NCBI GenBank assembly: GCA_005884335.1
Contig: VBCJ01000233.1
Coordinates: forward strand, 1-7,994
Origin: Betaproteobacteria bacterium
GTDB taxonomy: Bacteria > Pseudomonadota > Gammaproteobacteria > Burkholderiales > SG8-39
Reading direction: 5' to 3'
DNA length: 7,994 nucleotides
Below the pieces are notes generated by a model that was not told the origin of the DNA, made no database searches, and was given only the letters and a program-made list of their open reading frames with translations. Below, in pieces: positions 1 to 5,655 of the stretch; position 1 is the first letter of the stretch, and every line of letters starts with the position of its first letter. A program made the translations under genes and the position numbers.

Positions 1-61
1 ACGGCCGCAGAGACCAGGAGGAGTAGTTCCTGTTGCCGATGACCGGGATCCGGGCCGCCAT
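1..61 (-). CDS. Glutathione S-transferase family protein, N-terminal fragment
   Basis: Only the first 20 codons are in the window; the gene continues past the left edge. The visible peptide, MAARIPVIGNRNYSSWSLRP, matches the start of a proteobacterial GST subgroup that typically opens with IGNKNYSSWSLRP (from memory). This is the first beta strand and the start of helix 1 of the thioredoxin-like domain, with the SSWS serines where the glutathione-contacting residue sits. The family conjugates glutathione to electrophiles or has related cytosolic roles; the substrate cannot be told from this piece. The ATG is the only possible start here, because the TAA of the upstream gene lies in the same frame six codons before it. 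No clear Shine-Dalgarno is visible. The 15-nt gap to the preceding gene suggests co-transcription. Confidence 0.85.
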   Translation of the reverse strand, partial: MAARIPVIGNRNYSSWSLRP

Positions 62-76
62 GGTGAGGGAAGGTGC

Positions 77-1027
77 TTAGCGGCCCGCCTTGTAGCGGAA
101 CCAGCTGTAGCGCGAGCGCGGGAAGACGCCGCGGAGATAGACGGGCGCGACCGCCTCGAGCGGCGTGGGCTGGATGGAGAAGGGGAAAGCAGCGTTCGAA
201 ACGCTGTCCACTTTCATCGAATTGTAGTTGTCGCGCGACATCAGCTTTTTGCCCGGCTTCCATTCCAGGGCCCAGGCGCTCAGGAAAGACAGGCGCTCGG
301 AAAGGCCGACGACTGCCCGCGGGTGGCCGCTCGCGCTGCCGGCGTACTTCACCAGCTCGCGCAAGGTATAAACGCGCGGCCCGCACAGATCATAGCGTTT
401 GCCGACGCTGTCGCGATCGGCGAGGCTCGCCCTGAAACAGCGCGCCACATCCTCGACATAGACCGGCTGGAAACGCGCCTGCGGGCTGGGGAGGAGAACG
501 AGCGGCAGCCAGCGCTGGAGCTTGGCGAAGGTATTGAGAAACTGGTCCTCCGGCCCGAATACCACCGAAGGCCGGAACACCGTCACCGCCTGCTCGTTCT
601 GCGCTGCGAGCACCCAGGCCTCGCCTTCGCCCTTGGAACGCAAGTATTGGCTGGGGCCTTCGGCGTGGGCGTGCAGCGCGCTCATGTGCAGCAGGCGCGG
701 CACGCGCTTCTTGCTGCAGGCCTCGACGATTTTTCTTGGGAGCTCGACGTGGGCGCGCGCGAACTCCGGTCCATAGGGGCGGCCCGGGCTCCCGTGCAGG
801 ATACCGACGAGATTCACCACGGCGTCGCAGCCGGCAGTGAGCTTCGCGAGGGTCTCCGGGTCGTGCACGTCGGCCTCGACTACATCGACCGTCGGCAGGA
901 GAATCAGGTGCTTGGCCCGCTCGCGCCGGCGCGTGGGCACGACGACGAAGTGCTCGTCTTCGACGAGTTGGCGCACGAGATGCCGGCCGACAAAGCCGCT
1001 GCCGCCGATGACCAGAATGCGACTCAT
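77..1027 (-). CDS. Complex I NDUFA9 subunit family protein (atypical extended SDR, NAD(P)-binding)
   Basis: A 316-residue single-domain Rossmann protein of the NAD-dependent epimerase/dehydratase superfamily. The dinucleotide-binding loop GGSGFVG is at residues 8-14. An acidic EADVHD follows strand 3 (51-56), VVNLVGIL is at 70-77, HMSA at 114-117, and the YxxxK pair is Y128/K132. FRPSVVFGPED at 151-161 is typical of the branch related to the mitochondrial complex I accessory subunit NDUFA9. Bacterial members are usually annotated that way, but their substrate and any respiratory role are not established; NAD(P) binding is the only firm inference. The protein is full length, with no signal peptide or membrane segment. 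The ATG lacks a strong Shine-Dalgarno. The gene lies 85 nt downstream of slt and 15 nt upstream of the GST gene, a neighbourhood I recall from betaproteobacteria. Confidence 0.88.
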   Translation of the reverse strand: MSRILVIGGSGFVGRHLVRQLVEDEHFVVVPTRRRERAKHLILLPTVDVVEADVHDPETLAKLTAGCDAVVNLVGILHGSPGRPYGPEFARAHVELPRKIVEACSKKRVPRLLHMSALHAHAEGPSQYLRSKGEGEAWVLAAQNEQAVTVFRPSVVFGPEDQFLNTFAKLQRWLPLVLLPSPQARFQPVYVEDVARCFRASLADRDSVGKRYDLCGPRVYTLRELVKYAGSASGHPRAVVGLSERLSFLSAWALEWKPGKKLMSRDNYNSMKVDSVSNAAFPFSIQPTPLEAVAPVYLRGVFPRSRYSWFRYKAGR

Positions 1028-1112
1028 GCTGCTGCCAGGGGAAAGCGCTAGTGTAACCTCGAAGCGCGCCGGGCAGGTGCGCCGGATCGCTTCGATCGCC
1101 CCGCTGCAAGGC

Positions 1113-2972
1113 CTATTGAACGACCGGCGGGTTCTGAATCACCGCCACGCCCTCGGAGGAGCGGCGAGGCAAGACCATGCCCAGGCGCGCCTTCAATGAG
1201 GTTGGCTCGATGCCGAGGATGGCAGCGTAGTAAACGGTGTTCGTCATCACCTTCTTCACGTAGTCGCGCGTCTCGCCGAAAGGGATGGTCTCGACGAAGA
1301 TCGCGCCTTCGACCGGAGCCGTGCCGCGCCACAGGCGCGCGCGTGTGGGCCCGGCATTGTACGCTGCCGCGGCGAGTACGGGGCTGCCGTCGAACTGATT
1401 GAGGACGTGCTTGAGATAATACGTGCCGAGCGCCGCATTGAGGTCCGGTTCGTGCAGCCGCGACGAGGAAAAGTTCTTCATGCGCATTCTCTGCGCCACC
1501 CACTTCGCGGTCGGGCGCATCACCTGCATGAGGCCGGTCGCGCCGGCGGAGGATTTTGCGCCGGTGATGAACCGGCTTTCCTGGCGCACCACGCCCAGTA
1601 CCCACGGCTCCTCCAGATCGCGCGAGCGCGCTTTTTCGGCCAGCACTTCGCGATAAGGCGCAAGGTAGCGGACTGAAAAGTTGTGGGCGAATACCGTTCT
1701 GTCCGCGGTGCCGATGGCCCTGTCCCAGGCTTCGTTGCGGCGTGCGAGCTCCGCCGCCGCGAGCAGCTTGCGGTCGTCCATGCCGCGGATGGTCCAGAGC
1801 CACTCCTTCGTCGCATCGGTCCGCATGTCCAGGCGATAGAGCGCGAGCGCGCGATCGAGCCCGGGGATCGCCGCGACCTCGGCGATCTCGCTTTCGGTGG
1901 GTAGAGGAGCCCGGGCGGGAATCCGCAAGCTCACGCCGAGCTCCTCGGCGGCAAGGCGCCCGTAGAAACTGTGTTCCCCGGCGATGCGCTCGAAATAACC
2001 TTCGGCTTCCAGCGGGCTGTCTGTCCTCATCGCGATTCGCGCACGCCAGCCGAGCTGCTCGTCGGTGAGCGCTCCGGGCTCGCCGAACCAGTCGAGCGCC
2101 TCGGGCACCTGTCGGAGCGCGCCGTTCATTGCCAGTATCAGCCAGACGTACCTGCGGTCTTCGACTGCGAAGGCATCGCTCAGGCCGCCGCCCCAGAACG
2201 CCGCGGCAGCGCGCGCGTCCGCGTCAGCAACCAGCGTGAGGGCGGCGATGACCAGCTCCCGATCGGTCACCTTGGCCAGGTCGACCTGTGGATTCCTGAG
2301 AAACTTGACCGGGGCGCGGATGACCGCGGCGAGCCGTCTCGCGTCGATGGCTTCGCCGCGCGGCAGAAACTCCATGGCGCGCTTGGCCGCACCCATGAGC
2401 CCGGCGGCGACCAGCACGCGAAACCGCTCCCAGGCTTCGCGCGAGCCGAGTTGGCCGGTCCTGTGGATCGCCCGGGCCAGAGCGAGGCAGCCTTCGGGAA
2501 GTTCACGCGGAGCGTTCCAGAAGGGCTTGAAATCGCCGAGCACCGAGGGATCCTCGCGCTTCCAGCGCGCGAGCAGCATGTAGCAGGTCACCTCGGGATC
2601 GTCACCGGAGAGCGCCGGATACTCCGCCTGAAACAACTCCCATCGTCCGCTCTTGCCGAGTACCTTGAGCCAATCGATCCGCAACTGTTCGGCGAGCGCG
2701 GTACCCGAGTATCGGGAAAGGAACTCGCGAACGTCTCCGGCCGGCGCACCCGGAAGCTTGAAGAAGAGCTGCCAGTACTCGACATAAGGTGCGAGCAGAT
2801 GGTCCCTGAGCTCGGGAGCGAGCGTTGCGAGCTTGGTCCGGTGATTCGCCTCGAACGCATCGCGGGCGGCAAGGAATGCCGCGTCCTGCGGATCGAGCTT
2901 CGCCGCGTGGCCGGGTGCGGCCGCGGCGAGGACGACAGCAAGGCAAACCGGACGGAGGAGCGCTCGTATCAA
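1113..2972 (-). CDS. slt: Soluble lytic murein transglycosylase (Slt70-like)
   Basis: A 619-residue periplasmic enzyme that cleaves the MurNAc-GlcNAc bond of peptidoglycan and forms 1,6-anhydro-MurNAc. Residues 1-23 form a signal peptide: basic MIRALLR, a hydrophobic core, and an AxA-like GHA before AKLD. Residues about 25-440 are helix-rich, as expected for the U-shaped superhelical and linker domains. The catalytic goose-lysozyme-like domain is at about 450-590. The presumed acid Glu is E465 in VVRQESRF, followed by GATGLMQVM (477-485), AYNAGP (537-542) and ETIPFGETRDYV (561-572). Length is close to E. coli Slt70 (about 645 with signal). The usual MP-x-TA step reads MRPTA here (485-489). 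The start is TTG: a strong Shine-Dalgarno precedes it and an in-frame TAA lies two codons upstream. It is the likely first gene of an operon with the NDUFA9-like and GST genes. Confidence 0.95.
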   Translation of the reverse strand: MIRALLRPVCLAVVLAAAAPGHAAKLDPQDAAFLAARDAFEANHRTKLATLAPELRDHLLAPYVEYWQLFFKLPGAPAGDVREFLSRYSGTALAEQLRIDWLKVLGKSGRWELFQAEYPALSGDDPEVTCYMLLARWKREDPSVLGDFKPFWNAPRELPEGCLALARAIHRTGQLGSREAWERFRVLVAAGLMGAAKRAMEFLPRGEAIDARRLAAVIRAPVKFLRNPQVDLAKVTDRELVIAALTLVADADARAAAAFWGGGLSDAFAVEDRRYVWLILAMNGALRQVPEALDWFGEPGALTDEQLGWRARIAMRTDSPLEAEGYFERIAGEHSFYGRLAAEELGVSLRIPARAPLPTESEIAEVAAIPGLDRALALYRLDMRTDATKEWLWTIRGMDDRKLLAAAELARRNEAWDRAIGTADRTVFAHNFSVRYLAPYREVLAEKARSRDLEEPWVLGVVRQESRFITGAKSSAGATGLMQVMRPTAKWVAQRMRMKNFSSSRLHEPDLNAALGTYYLKHVLNQFDGSPVLAAAAYNAGPTRARLWRGTAPVEGAIFVETIPFGETRDYVKKVMTNTVYYAAILGIEPTSLKARLGMVLPRRSSEGVAVIQNPPVVQ

Positions 2973-2978
2973 AATTTA

Positions 2979-2985
2979 CTCCTTT
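2979..2985 (-). promoter_or_regulatory. Shine-Dalgarno that fixes the slt TTG start
   Basis: On the minus strand AAAGGAG is followed by six bases (TAAATT) and then TTG. The spacing is ideal and no ATG or GTG is available nearby: the TAA inside the spacer is in frame and blocks extension, and the codons of the signal peptide contain no other good start. The TTG at 2972-2970 is therefore the start. Confidence 0.85.
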
Positions 2986-2987
2986 GA

Positions 2988-2993
2988 TAGAAT
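2988..2993 (+). promoter_or_regulatory. Possible -10 element for fthC
   Basis: TAGAAT (five of six matches to TATAAT) lies in the 61-nt divergent region between slt and fthC and would put a transcript start near position 3000, about 33 nt before the ATG. No convincing -35 hexamer is found 16-18 bp upstream. The call rests on the -10 alone. Confidence 0.3.
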
Positions 2994-3033
2994 ACTACAG
3001 GCATTTTTCGTGCCAGATGAAGGGCCCCCGCGC

Positions 3034-3628
3034 ATGACTCCTTCCGAGCTTTCCGCCTGGCGCAAGAGCGAGCGCGCACGGCTTTTGCGGGAACGCGAGG
3101 CGCTTGCCCAAGAGACGCTCGCCGAGCTGCGCTCACGGATCGACCACCACCTTGAACGTGCGTTCCCGGATCTGGTGCACGGAATACTGGCGTTTTGCTG
3201 GCCGTACAGGAACGAATACGACGCGCGCCATCTGGCTGCGCGGGCTGGAACTCGCCGTCGGGCCGCTAGCGATCCCTTACCCTGTCGGTTCGCCCGAGGT
3301 CAGCCCGGATCACGTGCTTGTGCCCATGGTGGGATGGGACGCGGACGGATACCGTCTGGGATATGGCGGCGCTTTTTTTGACCGCACCTTGGCGGCGCTC
3401 GCCAAGCGGCCCCGCGTCATCGGGATCGCCTACGAGCAGGCCTTCCTGAAGACCATACACCCGCAGCCGCACGACGTTCCCATGGATTTCGTCGTCACCG
3501 AACGCGGCGTGTACCGCCGCGAGCCGCAGGGGCTCAAGTTTCTCGACAATCCACAGGCCTTCTCCTCGCCGGCGTGCTACGCCGGGGAGATCGCTCCTGG
3601 ATATTTCGGGGAGGAGCCGAAAACCTAA
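3034..3628 (+). pseudogene. fthC: 5-formyltetrahydrofolate cyclo-ligase, disrupted by an internal out-of-frame deletion
   Basis: The intact enzyme (YgfA/MTHFS family) converts 5-formyl-THF to 5,10-methenyl-THF with ATP. The N-terminal part, from ATG 3034 (GAAGGG nine bases upstream), reads AWRKSERARLL and then ILAFCWPYRNEYDARHL (residues 51-67), the expected beta strand 1 region. The rest of the domain is in the next frame: LAIPYPVGSPEVSPDHVLVPMVGWD, RLGYGGAFFDRTLAAL (the ATP/phosphate loop), IHPQPHDVPMDFVVTE, ending at TAA 3626-3628. The frame change lies around 3225-3250. About 70 nt separate the WP motif from the IP motif, where the family has roughly 55-60 residues, so about 30 residues are absent, including the ALPVV strand and the following F-x-W segment. 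Reading on in the first frame stops at 3381 (115 aa). The loop reads GGAFFD rather than the usual GGGYYD or GGGFFD. Net loss must be 3n+2 nt. Either a true pseudogene or an assembly deletion. Confidence 0.8.
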
Positions 3629-3660
3629 CAAGCTGTTGAAAAACGCTCCAACCTGCTAGT

Positions 3661-5196
3661 TCAACCGAGAAACAGCCGGTACGCCGGATTGCGGCTTTCG
3701 TCCACGTACGGATAGCCGAGCTCGGTGAGAAAACGCTGGAATTCGCGCATCTCGTGGCGCGGCACCTGCATGCCGACCAGCACCCTGCCGTAGTCGCTCC
3801 CCTGATTGCGGTAGTGGAACAGGCTGATGTTCCAGTCGGTGCGCATGCCCGACAGAAAGCGCATCAGCGCCCCGGGCCGCTCCGGAAACTCGAAGCGGTA
3901 GAGCAACTCGTCGGCGGCGCGGCGCGCGTCCCTACGGATCGCCAGCGGAGCGTGCCCGCCCACCATGTGGCGCACGTGGAGCTTGGCCATCTCGTCATCG
4001 GAGAGGTCGAGCGTCTTCAGGCCCTGGCGCTCGAGGACCTTGACGATTTTCGCGGACTCGTCGCGGCTGTGCACTTCGACGCCGACGAATACGTGCGCGT
4101 CCTTGGGATCGGCGATGCGGTAGTTGAACTCGGTGATGTTGCGCGCGCCGAGCGTGGCGCAGAACTTCTTGAAGCTGCCTGGGCGCTCGGCGATGGTGAC
4201 CGCGAGTATCGTCTCGCGCCGATCGCCCACCTCGGCGCGCTCGGCGACAAAGCGCAGCCGGTCGAAATTCGTGTTCGCACCCGAGGCGACAGCGACGAGC
4301 TTCTTTCCGCGCACTCCGGATTTTTCGACGTAAGCCTTGGCGCCGGCGATCGCCAGTGCGCCCGCGGGCTCGAGGATCGTGCGCGTGTCCTCGAACACGT
4401 CCTTGATCGCCGCGCAGATCTGGTCGGTGTCGACGAGGATCACGCCGTCGAGGAGCTCCTTGCACAGGCGAAACGTCTCTTCGCCGACCTGCTTTACGGC
4501 GACCCCGTCGGCGAAAAGACCCACGTGATCCAGCACCACGCGCCGTCCGGCCTTCAGCGAGCGCGCCATGGCGTCGGCGTCCACCGGTTCCACGCCGACG
4601 ACCTTGATCGCCGGGCGCAGGCGCTTGATGTAGGAAGCGATGCCGGAAACCAGCCCGCCGCCGCCGATCGGCACGAAGACGGAGTGGATCGGGTGCGCGG
4701 TCTGACGCAGGATTTCCATTCCGATCGTGCCCTGGCCCGCGATCACGTCCGGATCCTCGTAGGGGTGAACAAAGCCGAGCTTGCGTGCTTTTGCCAGGCG
4801 CCTCGCCTCGACGTGCGCTTCGTCGTAGGTATCGCCGTGCAAGTGCACTTCCGCTCCGCGAGCCTTGACCGCGTCGACCTTGATCTTGGGGGTGGTGGAC
4901 GGCATGACGATCACCGCCGCGCAGCCGAGCTTCTGGGCGGCAAGCGCCACGCCTTGAGCGTGATTGCCGGCCGAAGAAGCGATGACTCCGCGGGCAAGCG
5001 CCGCCGCGGACAGATTCGCCATCTTGTTGTAGGCGCCGCGGCACTTGAAGGAGAACACCGGCTGCATGTCCTCGCGCTTCAAAAGCACCCGGTTGCCGAG
5101 CCGTGCCGAGAGATTGGGCGCGACTTCCAGGGGCGTCTCCACCGCCACGTCGTATACGCGCGCCCGGAGAATCCGCTCCAGATAGTCGTTTTTCAT
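3661..5196 (-). CDS. ilvA: Threonine ammonia-lyase, biosynthetic (threonine deaminase)
   Basis: A PLP enzyme that deaminates L-threonine to 2-oxobutanoate, the committed step of isoleucine synthesis, in the cytosol. From the chosen start it has 511 residues, close to E. coli IlvA (514). The fold-type II catalytic domain occupies about 1-320: PLP lysine K51 in SFKCRGAYN, SAGNHAQG at 75-82, the phosphate-binding tetraglycine loop GGGGL at 178-182, and SGAN at 305-308. Two ACT-like regulatory domains follow (about 328-402 and 422-495), each opening with an ERPG motif (337-340 and 439-442). This arrangement is known for isoleucine-inhibited, valine-activated enzymes. I chose ATG 5196 (MKNDYLERIL, the family's usual opening) over an in-frame GTG at 5235 that would add 13 unconserved residues encoded across a repeat. 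No canonical Shine-Dalgarno is seen. The gene is convergent with the fthC remnant and divergent from the 81-residue gene. Confidence 0.96.
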   Translation of the reverse strand: MKNDYLERILRARVYDVAVETPLEVAPNLSARLGNRVLLKREDMQPVFSFKCRGAYNKMANLSAAALARGVIASSAGNHAQGVALAAQKLGCAAVIVMPSTTPKIKVDAVKARGAEVHLHGDTYDEAHVEARRLAKARKLGFVHPYEDPDVIAGQGTIGMEILRQTAHPIHSVFVPIGGGGLVSGIASYIKRLRPAIKVVGVEPVDADAMARSLKAGRRVVLDHVGLFADGVAVKQVGEETFRLCKELLDGVILVDTDQICAAIKDVFEDTRTILEPAGALAIAGAKAYVEKSGVRGKKLVAVASGANTNFDRLRFVAERAEVGDRRETILAVTIAERPGSFKKFCATLGARNITEFNYRIADPKDAHVFVGVEVHSRDESAKIVKVLERQGLKTLDLSDDEMAKLHVRHMVGGHAPLAIRRDARRAADELLYRFEFPERPGALMRFLSGMRTDWNISLFHYRNQGSDYGRVLVGMQVPRHEMREFQRFLTELGYPYVDESRNPAYRLFLG

Positions 5197-5208
5197 CTCG
5201 TTTTTCTT

Positions 5209-5250
5209 ACCCCCTAAATGGGGGTCAAGGGCCACCCCCTTTATGGGGTC
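5209..5250. repeat. Tandem pair of C/G-rich imperfect palindromes upstream of ilvA
   Basis: On the minus strand there are two near-identical units, GACCCCATAAAGGGGGT (5250-5234) and GACCCCCATTTAGGGGGT (5226-5209), separated by seven bases. Each is an inverted repeat with ACCCC(C)/GGGG(G)T arms around an A/T-rich centre. The second ends 12 nt before the ilvA ATG. They could be operator sites for a dimeric regulator, RNA hairpins in the ilvA leader, or copies of a short dispersed repeat. I do not recognise a regulator for them. Confidence 0.6.
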
Positions 5251-5283
5251 GGCGATACTCTACACGAACGCCCAGGCCATGGG

Positions 5284-5289
5284 TAAAAT
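5284..5289 (+). promoter_or_regulatory. Possible -10 element of the 81-residue gene
   Basis: TAAAAT (five of six to TATAAT) within GGGTAAAATGC, a form common in betaproteobacterial promoters from memory. It would give a short leader of about 13 nt that still includes the Shine-Dalgarno. The -35 region (TACACG, 17 bp upstream) is poor. Confidence 0.3.
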
Positions 5290-5297
5290 GCAGGCTC

Positions 5298-5305
5298 GGG
5301 AGGAG
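5298..5305 (+). promoter_or_regulatory. Shine-Dalgarno selecting ATG 5309
   Basis: GGGAGGAG ends three bases before ATG 5309. In-frame ATGs at 5279 and 5288 have no comparable purine run before them, so translation most likely starts at 5309. Confidence 0.7.
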
Positions 5306-5308
5306 CGG

Positions 5309-5554
5309 ATGCCGAAGCCCGCGAAAAAGGCGAAACAGGCGTTCTGGGAGCGCGGCTACCTCGCACACGGATACTGGCTCGGAAAAGAGCGACTCGGGCA
5401 GGTCAAGCTCGGCCCGAAGAAGGAATGGGACGGGATCTACCGCTGGCGGGCGGGCAATCATTCCGGCGAAGCCGCCACGCTCGACGAAGCCAAGCGCGCC
5501 GTGGAACAGGCCGTGCTCGTCGGGGCGAGCCAGTTGCGGTTGTTCGAGAAGTAA
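5309..5554 (+). CDS. Hypothetical protein, 81 residues
   Basis: I do not recognise the family. The start at ATG 5309 follows a strong Shine-Dalgarno. The protein has a lysine-rich N-terminus (MPKPAKKAKQ), then an aromatic and glycine-rich segment (FWERGYLAHGYWLGKERLG, 12-30), a predicted strand-rich middle (QVKLGPKKEWDGIYRWRAG, 31-49), and a helical C-terminal part (TLDEAKRAVEQAVLVGA, 58-74) ending in LRLFEK. This suggests a small soluble beta-beta-alpha fold. There is no signal peptide, membrane segment or cysteine. Codon use (strong GC third-position bias) matches neighbouring genes, and the Shine-Dalgarno supports a real gene. It lies divergent from ilvA across the tandem palindromes and convergent with uvrD. 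No function can be assigned from context. Confidence 0.65.
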   Translation: MPKPAKKAKQAFWERGYLAHGYWLGKERLGQVKLGPKKEWDGIYRWRAGNHSGEAATLDEAKRAVEQAVLVGASQLRLFEK

Positions 5555-5560
5555 GAGCTT

Positions 5561-5637
5561 GTCATTCTGAGCGCGAAGCGCGAAGAATCTGCTTTGCGAC
5601 CGTACAAAAGCAGATCCTTCGCTTCGCTCAGGATGAC
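5561..5637. repeat. Long imperfect inverted repeat (REP-like) between convergent genes
   Basis: The left arm (5561-5595) begins GTCATTCTGAGCGCGAAGCG and ends AATCTGCTTT. The right arm (5607-5637), read on the minus strand, is GTCATCCTGAGCGAAGCGAA followed by GGATCTGCTTT. The arms match over 31 positions apart from two CG dinucleotide insertions in the left arm and two transitions. The loop is 11 nt. The element starts six nt after the stop of the 81-residue gene and ends five nt before the uvrD stop, so it fills the gap and could act as a bidirectional terminator or mRNA-end stabiliser. The core TCATTCTGAGCGAAGCGAAG recurs in many bacterial genomes as an intergenic repeat (from memory). There is no T-tract, so intrinsic termination is uncertain. 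Confidence 0.8.
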
Positions 5638-5655
5638 TTCAGCTACGCTGAAGTC
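5635..5655. repeat. Short perfect hairpin around the uvrD stop codon
   Basis: GACTTCAG (5635-5642) and CTGAAGTC (5648-5655) are perfect reverse complements around a five-base loop that contains the uvrD stop codon. The left arm overlaps the last three bases of the larger inverted repeat. It may add to transcript-end structure, but no T-tract follows on either strand. Confidence 0.55.

Noticed and set aside
323..1051. 242-codon plus-strand frame opposite the NDUFA9-like gene
   Set aside because: Antisense shadow; the minus-strand Rossmann protein has full motif support.
1085..1097. GATCG-CTT-CGATC hairpin between slt and the NDUFA9-like gene as a terminator
   Set aside because: The stem is only five bp with no T-tract, and the gene spacing fits an operon.
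2943..2945. Cys10 of Slt as a lipoprotein cysteine
   Set aside because: The preceding residues (LRPVC) do not form a lipobox and a long hydrophobic core follows the cysteine, which fits signal peptidase I cleavage after GHA.
1971..2987. 338-codon plus-strand frame opposite slt
   Set aside because: Antisense shadow of a confident gene, with arginine/glutamate/glycine-rich composition and no motifs.
3104..3381. Programmed ribosomal frameshift in fthC
   Set aside because: Frameshifting would not restore the roughly 30 missing core residues, and no clear slippery heptamer with a downstream structure was seen at the junction.
3629..3660. CAAGCTGTTGAAAAACGC between fthC and ilvA as an insertion-sequence end
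   Set aside because: It resembles TTTTTCAACAGC-type terminal repeats, but there is no partner end, target duplication or transposase in the window.
3754..5217. 487-codon open frame on the plus strand opposite ilvA
   Set aside because: ilvA is unmistakable on the other strand. The antisense frame is an artefact of GC-rich codon use and its protein is low-complexity without recognisable domains.
5197..5235. Upstream GTG start for ilvA, adding 13 residues
   Set aside because: The extra residues are encoded by the tandem palindromes, are not conserved in the family, and the GTG has no properly spaced Shine-Dalgarno.
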